A stretch of 64,000 bases of DNA from contig JAOADA010000002.1 of the NCBI GenBank assembly GCA_026417555.1, forward strand, positions 62,001 through 126,000. Reading direction: 5' to 3'. Below the pieces are notes generated by a model. The model saw only the letters and a list, made by a program, of their open reading frames with translations. It did not search any database and was not told the DNA's origin. Below, in pieces: positions 53,274 to 62,785 of the stretch (positions are counted from its first letter, which is position 1; each line of letters starts with the position of its first letter). The position numbers and the translations under genes were made by a program. The stretch comes from Brevinematales bacterium (GTDB taxonomy: Bacteria; Spirochaetota; Brevinematia; Brevinematales; Thermospiraceae).

Positions 53274-54173
53274 ATGGTAGAGGGTATTCTGGTTGAGGGT
53301 CTGATTTACGCGTTAATGGTGCTTGGGGTATTTATTACCTTTCGCATTATGCATTTTCCTGATCTCACCGTGGATGGAGCTTTTCCCTTGGGGGCGGCGG
53401 TGATGGCAGCCACTCTCGTGAATGGTTTGGGAAGTGGGTGGGGGCTTTTCTTTGCTTTTGTGGGTGGTTTTGTGGCAGGTATGGCAACGGCTTTGATTCA
53501 CAATAAACTCAAAATCCCTGGGCTTCTTGCAAGTATCCTGACCATGACTATGTTATACTCTGTGAACATCCGTGTGTTGGGCAATAAACCAAATGTTCAA
53601 CTCTTACGAGTGGATCATTTGTTGTCTCGTTTTGAATCCATGACACATGAATATCTTCCCAGAGAATGGGCACTTTTTCTATTTTTCTTGGTGGTTGTAT
53701 TGGTTGTAAAGATACTTCTTGATCTCTTTTTTCGGACAGATATGGGGCTCACGATTGGGGCAATGGGAAACAATGAACAGATGGTCATTTCCCAGGGGGT
53801 AAACCCGGCTACTCTAAAGTATATTGGAATTGGTCTCTCCAATGCTCTCGTCGGACTTTCCGGGGCTTTTGCAGCAATGTACATGGGGTATGCGGATGTA
53901 GGACTTGGACAGGGTATTATTATCAGTGGACTTGCCTCAGTGATGCTTGGAGAACTCTTCTTCCGTTCGAATCGTATCTTCATTCTCACCTTAGGGGCTG
54001 TGTTTGGTTCTCTGATTTACAAGGCCATCATGTTTTTTGGGCGTTACTACGGATATTATATAGGGATGACACCTAACGACCTCAAACTTATCAGTGGTCT
54101 TCTCATCATTGTCTCTATCATTGTGAGTAGGCTTCAGCAAAAATCCTCCCAGAAACTTCGGAGGGATGTATGA
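53274..54173 (+). CDS. ABC transporter permease, COG4120 type
   Basis: A 299-residue permease with about eight helices, matching the COG4120 group (HFPDLTVDGAFPLGAAV near the start, PGLLASILTMTMLYSVNIRV, DVGLGQGIIISGLASVMLGE). These systems often import aromatic amino acids or other small molecules in partnership with a COG2984 binding protein, which I did not find here. ATG 53274 is preferred because AAAGGGG precedes it; ATG 53256 is in frame but would be nearly leaderless. It overlaps the ATPase gene as ATGA. Confidence 0.85.
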   Translation: MVEGILVEGLIYALMVLGVFITFRIMHFPDLTVDGAFPLGAAVMAATLVNGLGSGWGLFFAFVGGFVAGMATALIHNKLKIPGLLASILTMTMLYSVNIRVLGNKPNVQLLRVDHLLSRFESMTHEYLPREWALFLFFLVVVLVVKILLDLFFRTDMGLTIGAMGNNEQMVISQGVNPATLKYIGIGLSNALVGLSGAFAAMYMGYADVGLGQGIIISGLASVMLGELFFRSNRIFILTLGAVFGSLIYKAIMFFGRYYGYYIGMTPNDLKLISGLLIIVSIIVSRLQQKSSQKLRRDV

Positions 54174-54967
54174 TCGAACTTCGAAACCTTACCCATGTGT
54201 TTCATCCTAATTCTCCTGATGAACGCATCGCTCTCAAAAATATAAACCTCAAGGTTAACGAAGGGGATTTCATCACCATCATTGGAAGTAATGGGGCAGG
54301 AAAAACAACACTTTTTAATCTGATAGCCGGCACCTATACCCCAACAAAAGGACACATCCTCATCAATGGGATAGATGTCACAAACGACCCAGAGTACAAA
54401 AGGGCAAAGTATATTGGCCGGATATTTCAAAATCCCCTCCTTGGAACGGCCTCCAACATGAGTTTAGAAGACAATATGATGATCTGTTATCGCAAGGGAT
54501 TCAAATGGCCGGTGGTGAGCCTCAATCACTCAATGCGAGAAACCTTCCGAGAGGAACTCAAGCGTCTACAAATGGGCCTTGAAAACCGAATGAAAGATAA
54601 TCTTGCGCTTTTTTCTGGGGGGCAACGTCAGGCGCTTACTCTTCTCATGATGGTTCTGTCTCGGCCTGCTCTGATCCTTCTTGATGAGCATACAGCAGCC
54701 CTCGATCCAAAAAATGCCAGCAAGATTCTTGCCCTTACTAAAGAGTTTATTGAGGAGTACCACTTGACGGCTATGATGATCACACACAACATGAGCCAGG
54801 CTATTGAGTATGGGAATCGGTTACTCATGATGGATGAGGGTGAAATTATCTTGGATATCTCGGGTGAGGAGAAGACACGTCTTACTGTAGATGATCTGAT
54901 CGCTCGTTTCCATAAACTGAGGCACAAGTCCTATGAAAATGACCGTGCCTTGCTCTCAGAAGACTAA
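54170..54967 (+). CDS. ABC transporter ATPase, COG1101 type
   Basis: A 265-residue ATPase: Walker A GSNGAGKTT near residues 38-46, Q-loop FQNP, signature LFSGGQRQ, Walker B LILLDEHTAALDP and switch THNMSQA. It is the partner of the upstream COG4120 permease. The ATPase, permease and citrate synthase genes follow each other closely, and citrate synthase starts 13 bp after the ATPase stop. Confidence 0.9.
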   Translation: MIELRNLTHVFHPNSPDERIALKNINLKVNEGDFITIIGSNGAGKTTLFNLIAGTYTPTKGHILINGIDVTNDPEYKRAKYIGRIFQNPLLGTASNMSLEDNMMICYRKGFKWPVVSLNHSMRETFREELKRLQMGLENRMKDNLALFSGGQRQALTLLMMVLSRPALILLDEHTAALDPKNASKILALTKEFIEEYHLTAMMITHNMSQAIEYGNRLLMMDEGEIILDISGEEKTRLTVDDLIARFHKLRHKSYENDRALLSED

Positions 54968-54980
54968 CGAGGAGTATGGT

Positions 54981-56339
54981 ATGAAAGAACCCCAACCAAA
55001 AAACCTGACTTCTTTGGCTTCCTATGTAGACTATCTAGAGAAAAATGACGTTATTCCTAATGAGTTGTATATAGAGTACAATGTGAAACGGGGGCTCCGG
55101 AATGCTGACGGCACAGGGGTCCTTGTGGGACTTACCCATATTGGGGAGGTGCATGGGTACGTGATGGATGAGGGGGTACCCGTTCCCGTGGAGGGAAGAC
55201 TTCGATATCGGGGGATTGATATCTTTGATCTTGTCCAAGGATTTCAATCTGAACATCGCTATGGTTTTGAGGAGACCGCCTTTTTGCTTCTCTTTGGCAA
55301 GTTGCCCACAAAAAAAGAGCTCGAGGACTTTTCGGCTCTTTTGAAGCAGTATCGTCACCTCCCCGATGGCTTCAAAGAAAATATCATTCTCAAATCCCCA
55401 AGTCGAGATATTATGAATCTCTTGACAAGAGAGGTGAGTGCCTTGTATGCGTATGATCCTCAGCCTGATGATATTTCTATCGCCAATGTTCTGGACCAGA
55501 GCCTTCGACTTTTGGCGCAGTTTCCTGCTATGGTTGCCTATGGATACCATGCCAAAAGGCATTATTATGAAAAGGAGAGTCTCTACCTTCATCACCAGGA
55601 TGAAAACCTTTCTCATGTAGAGAATTTCCTCTCTCTTCTCCGTCCACATCGGGAGTTTGATCCCATTGAGGCCCAGATTCTCGACCTGGCTTTTGTACTC
55701 CATGCTGAGCATGGTGGGGGAAATAATTCTACCTTTACCTTGCACGTCGTTTCTTCAACCAATACCGATACCTATTCCGCTATTGTGGCTGCACTCTGTT
55801 CTCTCAAAGGGCCTCGTCACGGAGGGGCAAATGCTGAGGTAGTAAACATGATGGACGATGTCAAGCGAGAAATCAAGGACTGGACAAACGAAAATCAAAT
55901 CAAAGACTATATTCGCCGTCTTCTCAACAAGGAAGCCTATGATAGACGTGGACTCATTTATGGTATGGGACATGCTGTGTATTCCCTCTCTGATCCGAGG
56001 GCCATCCTTCTCAAGAAAAAGGCCGAGGAATTGGCAAAGCATAAAAAACGAGAGGAAGAGTTTCAGCTTTATAATCTTTTTGAGCATTTTTCCAAGCAAC
56101 TCTTTGCTGAAAAAGCCAAAAACAAGATCATCTGTGCCAATGTAGATTTTTACGCAGGATTTGTCTATGATATGCTGGGAATTCCCCGCGAGTTATATAC
56201 CCCTATTTTTGCCCTTTCTCGTATGGCCGGATGGACAGCCCACAGATTAGAGGAGTTGATTGCTGGAGGAAGAATCATTCGTCCAGCATATAAATGTATC
56301 GCCCCACAACAAGCCTACGTACCACTTGAGAAGAGGTAA
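54981..56339 (+). CDS. gltA: Citrate synthase
   Basis: A 452-residue protein of the GltA type that condenses oxaloacetate and acetyl-CoA. Catalytic residues are seen in HAEHGGGNNSTFTLHVVSST, GPRHGGA and ANVDFYAG (Asp). RGIDIFDL and GYHAKRHYYEKESLYLHH are typical of the longer bacterial subgroup. ATG 54981 follows GAGGAG. No other TCA-cycle genes lie near, so the enzyme probably works in glutamate synthesis. Confidence 0.93.
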   Translation: MKEPQPKNLTSLASYVDYLEKNDVIPNELYIEYNVKRGLRNADGTGVLVGLTHIGEVHGYVMDEGVPVPVEGRLRYRGIDIFDLVQGFQSEHRYGFEETAFLLLFGKLPTKKELEDFSALLKQYRHLPDGFKENIILKSPSRDIMNLLTREVSALYAYDPQPDDISIANVLDQSLRLLAQFPAMVAYGYHAKRHYYEKESLYLHHQDENLSHVENFLSLLRPHREFDPIEAQILDLAFVLHAEHGGGNNSTFTLHVVSSTNTDTYSAIVAALCSLKGPRHGGANAEVVNMMDDVKREIKDWTNENQIKDYIRRLLNKEAYDRRGLIYGMGHAVYSLSDPRAILLKKKAEELAKHKKREEEFQLYNLFEHFSKQLFAEKAKNKIICANVDFYAGFVYDMLGIPRELYTPIFALSRMAGWTAHRLEELIAGGRIIRPAYKCIAPQQAYVPLEKR

Positions 56340-56441
56340 GATAAAAATGTTTCTTGCGTTGAATAAAAATTTCTAAAAGATGGTGGCTCATCCTTCCTCC
56401 AGGAAAAAAGAAACGATGTTTTGGCAGAAAAAATCCAAAAA

Positions 56442-56470
56442 TTGCCTTTTCCCCCTCATTGCTTTATGAT
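56442..56470 (+). promoter_or_regulatory. Promoter of the GH13 gene
   Basis: TTGCCT (56442-56447), 17 bp, TATGAT (56465-56470), with GAGAGGGAAG before the ATG at 56489. Confidence 0.65.
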
Positions 56471-56488
56471 AGAAGAGAGGGAAGAACC

Positions 56489-58351
56489 ATGATTGATTGG
56501 AAGGAAATGGTCTTTTCTGATGTGACTCGGGATTATGTGTCCCATATTCGTCCAAGGGTGGGAGATATGGTGTTTGTGCGTCTCAGGATGGGAAAACATC
56601 ACCCTGTACAAAAGGTTCTTCTCTGGACGATTGTGAATGGTGATGGACACTGGCAGGAGATGAAAAAAGTCCATACCACCCAGCGTTTTGAGTATTACCA
56701 AACAGAGTTGCTGGTAAATGAGACTTATAAACAATATCGCTTTGTGTTTGTGACATCTGAGAGGGTGTGGTACTATACCCGCCAGGGTATAGTAGACTAT
56801 CCTCCCACAGAGGATCATGATTTTGTTCTCCTCGCCCAGGATGACATTCCAGATTGGGTATCACGAGGAACGTTTTATCATATCTTCCCTGATAGGTTTG
56901 CCAGGGGAGGATATCAGACATTGAAGCCTTATACGTATCATGGATTTACCGCCAGAGAGATGGCCTGGGAAACAAAACCTCTCCCCTATCACGAGGCAGG
57001 ATGCATGGATTTTTATATGGGAGATCTGGAGGGGATTCGGCAAAAGATCCCCTATCTCAAATCTCTGGGGATAACAGCGCTCTATCTCAATCCTATCTTT
57101 GAAGCCCCTACCACACATCGGTATGATTGCGTCGATTATACCCGTGTGGATGAAAAATTAGGGGGGAACCCTGCCTTGATCCGGCTTTCTGAGAGTCTGC
57201 ATGAGGAGGGGATGCGGCTTCTTTTGGATATCTCCATCAACCACACAGGCAAAAATCACCACTGGTTTCAAAAGGCACTGGCAGATCCTTCTTCTGAAGA
57301 AAGAGGGTTTTACTATTTTGATGAAAAGGGAAATTACCTTTCATGGTACAATATCCCTACTCTCCCGCAGCTCAATTATCATTCCCAAAAACTTCGGGAA
57401 AAGATCTATAGGGCCACAGATTCTATTTTGCAAATGTATCTCAAGTCTCCCTACTTTATTGATGGGTGGCGTTTTGATGTAGGAAATCAAACGGCGCGTC
57501 GAGATGCAGACCAACTTGGACACGAGCTCTTCGCGGAAATTCGACAGGCCTTGAAAGGAGTCAAAAAAGACGTCTATTTGATTGGAGAACACTGGGAAGA
57601 CAACATTACCTATCATCTTGGAAACGAATGGGATGGGGCAATGAACTACTTTGCTTGTTTAAGGCCCCTTCGTTTTTTTGCTGGCGAGATGGATCACTTT
57701 CTCAAACCAAAACTTCCCATAGGATTTCGAGGGAAAAGAGGTTCGGCCAAGGCAGTGGCCAACCAGATACTCCAGCACTATACACGGCTTCCCAATCCTT
57801 TGGTTCATACCCAGTTCAATCTTTTGGATTCACACGATATTGTTCGTTTTCATAACCAGCCGGATCTCTTTCGAAAAGAGTGGTACCGGGGAATGATCTC
57901 GGCAGCTTTTCTTCTCCCAGGGACTTTCTCTCTTTATTATGGGGATGAGGTTTTACTGGAAGGGGATACGCACGCGATTGAGGGGTGTCGTTATCCTATG
58001 GTTTGGGACGAGTCTCGATGGGATAGAGAGGTCTTTTCCTGGTATCAGCAGCTTGCTTTCTGGAAAAAAGAAAACGTGGCACTCCAGGAAGGAAGCTTTA
58101 AAGTTCTTTATGCCGATGAGGAGGTACTTGTCTTGGCCCGTTTTACCATGGAAGAAGGGTGGCTGCTTGCCCTCTCCAATGGTGATGAAAACCGTGAAGT
58201 AATGGTTGATGTGGGATGTTTAGGGGTAGAAGAAGGTCAAACCTTTGTTTCCGCGTGGGAAAAAACCTCCTATACGCTGGAAGGGACAAAGTGGAGAGTG
58301 AAACTTGCCCCATGGGGACATGAATTAGTACATCTGAGGCTTTATCCTTGA
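56489..58351 (+). CDS. GH13 alpha-amylase-family enzyme (neopullulanase/cyclomaltodextrinase-like)
   Basis: A 620-residue enzyme. Residues 1-115 form an N-terminal beta domain like those of neopullulanases. The TIM barrel follows with FYHIFPDRFA, GITALYLNPIFEAPTTHRYDC, and catalytic Asp 330 (WRFDV), Glu 367 (GEHW) and Asp 450 (LLDSHD). A C-terminal beta domain closes the chain. No signal peptide, so it probably cuts imported maltodextrins in the cytoplasm. The MalK-type ATPase could energise such an importer. The 3' end overlaps the convergent RluA-family gene by 10 bp. Confidence 0.9.
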   Translation: MIDWKEMVFSDVTRDYVSHIRPRVGDMVFVRLRMGKHHPVQKVLLWTIVNGDGHWQEMKKVHTTQRFEYYQTELLVNETYKQYRFVFVTSERVWYYTRQGIVDYPPTEDHDFVLLAQDDIPDWVSRGTFYHIFPDRFARGGYQTLKPYTYHGFTAREMAWETKPLPYHEAGCMDFYMGDLEGIRQKIPYLKSLGITALYLNPIFEAPTTHRYDCVDYTRVDEKLGGNPALIRLSESLHEEGMRLLLDISINHTGKNHHWFQKALADPSSEERGFYYFDEKGNYLSWYNIPTLPQLNYHSQKLREKIYRATDSILQMYLKSPYFIDGWRFDVGNQTARRDADQLGHELFAEIRQALKGVKKDVYLIGEHWEDNITYHLGNEWDGAMNYFACLRPLRFFAGEMDHFLKPKLPIGFRGKRGSAKAVANQILQHYTRLPNPLVHTQFNLLDSHDIVRFHNQPDLFRKEWYRGMISAAFLLPGTFSLYYGDEVLLEGDTHAIEGCRYPMVWDESRWDREVFSWYQQLAFWKKENVALQEGSFKVLYADEEVLVLARFTMEEGWLLALSNGDENREVMVDVGCLGVEEGQTFVSAWEKTSYTLEGTKWRVKLAPWGHELVHLRLYP

Positions 58352-59037
58352 GGGCGGAAATATCCCTCAAAGAGAATCCAGGGATACACCGCTGGGGGCT
58401 TTCTAGTAAAGCTGAGATACTCTCCTGTCTTTGGATGGGAAAAACTGAGTCGGTATGACCACAAACCAAGCCGTTGCCCACCCCGGGTGAATCCTCGTCC
58501 GTATTTCTGATCCCCATAGAGGGGGTGCCCACGCGATTGCCACTGCACCCGGATCTGGTGATGGCGACCAGTATGAAGTTCTACCTCAAGCAAAGAGAGA
58601 TTTTTTTCCTGGTGGTAGGCCAACACTCGATAGGAGAGGGTGGCTTTCTTGGCCAAAGGGTGGGAAGAAGAAACGACACGTGAGAGGTTTCGATGAGGAT
58701 CCTTGGTGAGAAAATCCTCAAGGGTCCCACTCGGAGGAAAAACCTCCCCATATACAACGGCAAGGTAGTATTTTTCGCACTCCCGTGTTTTCATTTGGGT
58801 GGAAAGCTTTTCGGCCGCCTTTCTATTTTTGGCAAACACCATAAGCCCCCCAACAGGCCGGTCCAACCTGTGGACAACCCCGATATATGCCTTCTTTCCC
58901 CGAGAAGAGAGGTATGTTTCAAGAAATGTTGAGAGGGCTTCATCTCCCGTCTTATCCGGCTGAGAAGGCATATTGACGGGTTTTTCTACTACCACAAGAT
59001 CATCGTCCTCATAGACAAGAATATCATCACATGTCAT
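58342..59037 (-). CDS. RluA-family pseudouridine synthase
   Basis: A 231-residue enzyme with the catalytic motif HRLDRPVGGLMVFAKN (Asp in RLD), VVEKPVNMPSQPD near the start, and HTGRHHQIRVQWQSRGHPLYGD at the C-terminus. It lacks an S4 domain. It converts uridines in rRNA or tRNA; the exact site is not predictable. ATG 59037 follows GGGGAAG. The longer open frame above it overlaps tRNA-Gly and is not used. It lies just after the tRNA-Gly terminator, so it may be made by read-through. Confidence 0.85.
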   Translation of the reverse strand: MTCDDILVYEDDDLVVVEKPVNMPSQPDKTGDEALSTFLETYLSSRGKKAYIGVVHRLDRPVGGLMVFAKNRKAAEKLSTQMKTRECEKYYLAVVYGEVFPPSGTLEDFLTKDPHRNLSRVVSSSHPLAKKATLSYRVLAYHQEKNLSLLEVELHTGRHHQIRVQWQSRGHPLYGDQKYGRGFTRGGQRLGLWSYRLSFSHPKTGEYLSFTRKPPAVYPWILFEGYFRPQG

Positions 59038-59056
59038 ATCTTCCCCAAAAATAAAA

Positions 59057-59077
59057 AAGGGGCACACGCCCCTTCTA
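59057..59077 (-). terminator. Terminator after tRNA-Gly(GCC)
   Basis: Stem AAGGGGC/GCCCCTT (59074-59068 with 59063-59057), 4-nt loop, then a T-rich run on the minus strand. Confidence 0.75.
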
Positions 59078-59149
59078 GCGGGAAACGGGACTCGAACCCG
59101 CGACATCTACCTTGGCAAGGTAGCGCTCTACCAACTGAGCTATTCCCGC
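59077..59149 (-). tRNA. tRNA-Gly (anticodon GCC)
   Basis: Cloverleaf on the minus strand: acceptor GCGGGAA with TTCCCGC, D arm AGCTCAGTTGGTAGAGC, anticodon stem CTACC/GGTAG with loop TTGCCAA, T arm GCGGG-TTCGAGT-CCCGT. CCA is not encoded. It reads GGC and GGU. Confidence 0.95.
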
Positions 59150-59159
59150 AAGAGAATAT

Positions 59160-59189
59160 ATTCTAAAGCAAAAAAGAAAGGCTTGTCAA
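59160..59189 (-). promoter_or_regulatory. Promoter of tRNA-Gly(GCC)
   Basis: On the minus strand TTGACA (59189-59184), 18 bp, TAGAAT (59165-59160), ten bases before the tRNA. Confidence 0.7.
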
Positions 59190-59222
59190 GCCACTTTCTT
59201 GCCCAGAGGTAGGCAGATCCAA

Positions 59223-59258
59223 GCAAAATCGCCACCCGCGTGGGGGTGGCGATTTTGC
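59223..59258 (-). terminator. Strong hairpin after tRNA-Arg(CCG)
   Basis: A perfect 15-bp stem (59244-59258 with 59223-59237) around a 6-nt loop. It includes the last three bases of the tRNA (59256-59258), so the terminator and the acceptor end compete for pairing. The tail has few T residues. Confidence 0.65.
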
Positions 59259-59329
59259 GCCCAAGAGGAGTCGAACCTCTGGCCTTCGGCTCCGGAGGCC
59301 GACGCTCTATCCAACTGAGCTATGGGCGC
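59256..59329 (-). tRNA. tRNA-Arg (anticodon CCG)
   Basis: Cloverleaf on the minus strand: acceptor GCGCCCA with TGGGCGC, D arm AGCTCAGTTGGATAGAGC, anticodon stem TCGGC/GCCGA with loop CTCCGGA, T arm AGAGG-TTCGACT-CCTCT. The discriminator is A; CCA is not encoded. It reads CGG. Its 5' ten bases are also the 3' end of the upstream protein gene. Confidence 0.95.
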
Positions 59330-62300
59330 TTGGACGTGTAGATCTCTTTCAACACAGCATTTGCTCTTGCCCGAAGAGCCATATCCTTGGCAACATGAAC
59401 CAAGCTCTCTGGAGATTCAGGGCAGGTATGATAATCAACAATACCTATATGGCACTGAATCTCAAAACTCTGGTGTGTTTTTTCTTTTGGGAGAAGTTTG
59501 GCAACATCACGAAGTTCAGAGAGAGGCGAGGTAAAAAATCGCTCCATCCGCTTCACAAACTGTTGCACATTTTCGGAGCGGCTCTCAGGGAAAAGAATGA
59601 TCACCCCACCCTCTGGCATGTAGCCCACCATGTCCACTTCTCTCACACTTCGCTCAAGATGTTGACGAAACCGTTTGAGAAAAAAATTGGTGAGGTTTTC
59701 CCCATATTTTTCCCGAAAATGGAAGAGATTCTCAAGCATAATGTAGGCTATCGCAAAATTGCGCATCTTTTTGCCATAACGCTCAATCCTCGCACTTTCA
59801 CGGCGCATCTGCTGGATGATCTCTTCTCCCTTATAAAAACCAGTGATAATATCATAATTCAAAAACCGAAGATTGTCAAGTAATTTCTTGTAGTACACCT
59901 GCACTGCAAGGTACTCGCCAAGCATCGAAAGAATATCTTCTTGCTCTCGACCCAACGAAAAGGAAGCATTCCACAGAAGAAGCAAAGCCCCCTCCCAGGT
60001 ATAGCGCCGTCGCAAAGGAATCAGGTACACCTTGCCCTTGAAAGGAAGAAGCTTTTCCCAATAAGGCTGAGACGTCAGTTCAACAACCTTTTGCTCCACG
60101 GGAATTTCTCGATACACCTTTTCTATCACAAAAATAGGATCAAAAATATGGGTATCATTGACAGAGGCAGCATTTTGCCAATGAAAGTCCTCTATGAGAA
60201 GAAAAAAACCCGAAGAAAGAGGAAGATAATTTGCAATAACCTTGAGGATCTTTTGAAAAAGATGACTTGAGAGAGAGGTATTAGCCATAATAGAATAAAT
60301 CTGTCTGAGAAAATGCATCCGCACCAGATTCTGCTCCAATGACTGAAGGGTAGAAAATTCATGAGCAAGGGCAATACATTCCTCCCTACTCCAGAAAAGG
60401 CTCACAGGAGAAAGAGGAGGAAGAGAGGTGATAAGCCGCTGTAACTCCGGAGCCAAAAGCTGTTGGTTTTCAAGACGGGAAAGGATCCCCTGAAAGGAAA
60501 CCCTCTCAGGAGACATTTCTTTGAAAACCTCATAAAAGAGTTCGCAACCACGACGCCAGAGAAGCCACAGCGATGGACGATACTCTGCCATGAGAAGTAC
60601 CCATTTGTGAAGGACTCGAGCACACTCCTCAAGGCGATTCTCTTCAAAAAAGAAGTACGCCTGGAAGAGAAGCCAAAGGATATCTTCATAGGCAGAGTGA
60701 GAATTCACCTCCATCAGAGCCTTGACTCTCTGATAAAGCCCAAAAAGCTTCAAAGATTGGTGGGTTTTGGCATAACATATACCAAGGTAACATCCCAACT
60801 CCTCATTGGAATGATAGGGAAGATGAGCAATACCAGCAATGCGTTTCATTTCCTCAAGAGTACGAAAAAGGAGAATAGCCTCCTCATACTGGGCAGTTCC
60901 CACAAGCATCACCGCCATATTAACCAGGGTAAGCATAACCTCCGTCAAACTTCCTATGGTTCGGATGGCATTGATATTTTGTTGGAGAAAACCAGCAGCT
61001 TCGTCATATTTTTCTGCAAGAAGATACCCATAGGCAATACCATTTCGTATCTGAGCAAGCTCAAGAGAATTTTGAAAACGCTCCTTGAGGGAGAGACTCT
61101 TTCGGTAATAGGCAAACGCCTCTTCGTGTTTGTTAAGATGGGAGAGAATCATGGCTTTGTTGTGGTAAGCAGCAGCAAGCCGAGCTTCGTTACCTAATGT
61201 TTCAGCAATTTTGATCATCTCCTCACATACCTGAAAGAGAAGGGAACTCTTGGCGGTAACAAACCCTCCCTGCATATTCTCAATAAAGTATACCCCAAGA
61301 ATATACGCCTTCATATTGAGAAATCCCCACCGATCAGCCTCAGCCAACACCTGTTGCATGAGACTCTCAAGATCTGAAGACCATCTTCCCTGGTAGGCAG
61401 AGGTGATGAGCAGATAATAAAAGAGATATCCAAAGGTTTCGGCTATACTCTGGGAATAAGCGTGGTGATACACCACATAAATGTGTTTGTAGGCCTGTTC
61501 AAGATCCCCCTGCCCTAAGTAACTGAGGGCCAAATAAAATTGAAAATGTTGAGATTGTTCCTCATTTGCGATATCAAAACTTTTTTCAAGACCATTGTGA
61601 AAAGACTCGATGGCCTGCTGAAATTCTCTCTGATAGTAATGAGCCATTCCCTTGAGGTAGAAGTACATGATCTCATCTTCAGTCAAATACATATCACTAC
61701 GGATACTCTCCAAAAGATCAATAGCCTCACTGAAATGGAAATAGTGGAGAAGAAGACGTACTTTGCTGAAGGCCTCCTGAATACTCAAAGGACGGGGAGT
61801 TTCTTTGAGAGGGGAAGGAAGAGCGTCCAGTTCATATGCCAACCCATCCTGAAGAAGTTCTTCCCAAAAATCTGTAAAAACAAACTGCTGATCAAGGGAG
61901 GGTGTGATAAGAAATATCTGGAGATGGTGAGATTTAAGCTTCATGAGACGGCGAAGAAAGGCAAGGGTTTTCTTTTGAAGGTAATGAGCCTCAGTAATGA
62001 CCCAAAGCGTAGGACACGTTGAGGAAAGGATTTCCACCTGGGCATAAAGACTTTCCTCAAGAGAAAGGCTTTCAAAACTGAGTTCCTCGAGGAAGAGGAT
62101 ATCCCTGTGGATAATCTTCCCCTCATACATGCCCTCAAAAAGGCTTCGATGAAGAGGATAGACGTGACTCTTTTCAAGAAGGGTCGAGGTTGGAATTTGG
62201 GTCTCTTGATGAAGGTGCTTCAGTAACTCAAAAAGCGGGGGATAAGGCTCAAGAACCTGGGAAGGACAGGAAGTAACCAAAAAATGATACCCTTCTGCAG

Positions 62301-62421
62301 AAGAGATCTCCGTAAGAATATTGAGTACAGGTTCATAATGGGTTGTTTTTATTGCCCAGAGAGGGGAAAGTTTTCCTCGCAAGCGAAGAATCTCTTGCCA
62401 TTCTCCCACCGTGAGTGGCAT
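59320..62421 (-). CDS. Large pseudo-STAND/TPR/GAF/degenerate-GGDEF signalling protein
   Basis: A 1033-residue cytoplasmic protein. Residues 1-200 resemble an AAA_16/STAND ATPase that has lost its P-loop: [15 protein letters not shown] near 60 and [21 protein letters not shown] in the Walker B place. Residues 230-640 are TPR repeats ([27 protein letters not shown] and others). About 700-860 looks like a GAF domain, and 875-1025 is a GGDEF fold whose signature reads PEGGVIIL in place of GGDEF. Cyclase activity is improbable. The start at ATG 62421 follows GGAGG; the longer frame to 62442 uses TTG. The TAG stop lies within tRNA-Arg. Confidence 0.75.
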   Translation of the reverse strand: MPLTVGEWQEILRLRGKLSPLWAIKTTHYEPVLNILTEISSAEGYHFLVTSCPSQVLEPYPPLFELLKHLHQETQIPTSTLLEKSHVYPLHRSLFEGMYEGKIIHRDILFLEELSFESLSLEESLYAQVEILSSTCPTLWVITEAHYLQKKTLAFLRRLMKLKSHHLQIFLITPSLDQQFVFTDFWEELLQDGLAYELDALPSPLKETPRPLSIQEAFSKVRLLLHYFHFSEAIDLLESIRSDMYLTEDEIMYFYLKGMAHYYQREFQQAIESFHNGLEKSFDIANEEQSQHFQFYLALSYLGQGDLEQAYKHIYVVYHHAYSQSIAETFGYLFYYLLITSAYQGRWSSDLESLMQQVLAEADRWGFLNMKAYILGVYFIENMQGGFVTAKSSLLFQVCEEMIKIAETLGNEARLAAAYHNKAMILSHLNKHEEAFAYYRKSLSLKERFQNSLELAQIRNGIAYGYLLAEKYDEAAGFLQQNINAIRTIGSLTEVMLTLVNMAVMLVGTAQYEEAILLFRTLEEMKRIAGIAHLPYHSNEELGCYLGICYAKTHQSLKLFGLYQRVKALMEVNSHSAYEDILWLLFQAYFFFEENRLEECARVLHKWVLLMAEYRPSLWLLWRRGCELFYEVFKEMSPERVSFQGILSRLENQQLLAPELQRLITSLPPLSPVSLFWSREECIALAHEFSTLQSLEQNLVRMHFLRQIYSIMANTSLSSHLFQKILKVIANYLPLSSGFFLLIEDFHWQNAASVNDTHIFDPIFVIEKVYREIPVEQKVVELTSQPYWEKLLPFKGKVYLIPLRRRYTWEGALLLLWNASFSLGREQEDILSMLGEYLAVQVYYKKLLDNLRFLNYDIITGFYKGEEIIQQMRRESARIERYGKKMRNFAIAYIMLENLFHFREKYGENLTNFFLKRFRQHLERSVREVDMVGYMPEGGVIILFPESRSENVQQFVKRMERFFTSPLSELRDVAKLLPKEKTHQSFEIQCHIGIVDYHTCPESPESLVHVAKDMALRARANAVLKEIYTSKRP

Positions 62422-62434
62422 ACAGCCTCCTTCA

Positions 62435-62785
62435 TTAGGCAAACCAGGTAGTGATCAGATCTATACCATCCCCAAAGGGATCACGAGCGATAACAGTGTT
62501 TGGTTCTATTGGCGCTTCAAGGGAAAGGCTATGGCACAGGGAAATCCACCGAGGAATATCCTCTTTCAAAATAGGCGCAGAAGTCATCACTGGAACAAGA
62601 GGGAATTTTCCCCCTTTCACCTGTACCGATGATGTAAATAATCGGCGTGGGGCACGGATTTCTTGAATGGCAAATTCCTCTCCCAGTTTACACGAGTTGC
62701 CTTGTATTGTCGAGAAAGCCTCTGATATCTCTACCTGAAGAAGACAGCCCCGAGGGCAGCGAAGACAGTAGATCTCACGAGTCAT
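62435..62785 (-). CDS. DUF1667 Cys-rich redox partner protein
   Basis: A 116-residue protein with the DUF1667 cysteine pattern CLRCPRGC at residues 7-14 and NSCKLGEEFA near 30-39, and the conserved PLVPVMTSAPILKEDI. Four cysteines may hold an iron-sulfur cluster. This family nearly always follows an FAD oxidoreductase related to GlpA/GlpB, as here. The start overlaps the oxidoreductase stop by 11 bp. The partnership is inferred from neighbours. Confidence 0.85.
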   Translation of the reverse strand: MTREIYCLRCPRGCLLQVEISEAFSTIQGNSCKLGEEFAIQEIRAPRRLFTSSVQVKGGKFPLVPVMTSAPILKEDIPRWISLCHSLSLEAPIEPNTVIARDPFGDGIDLITTWFA

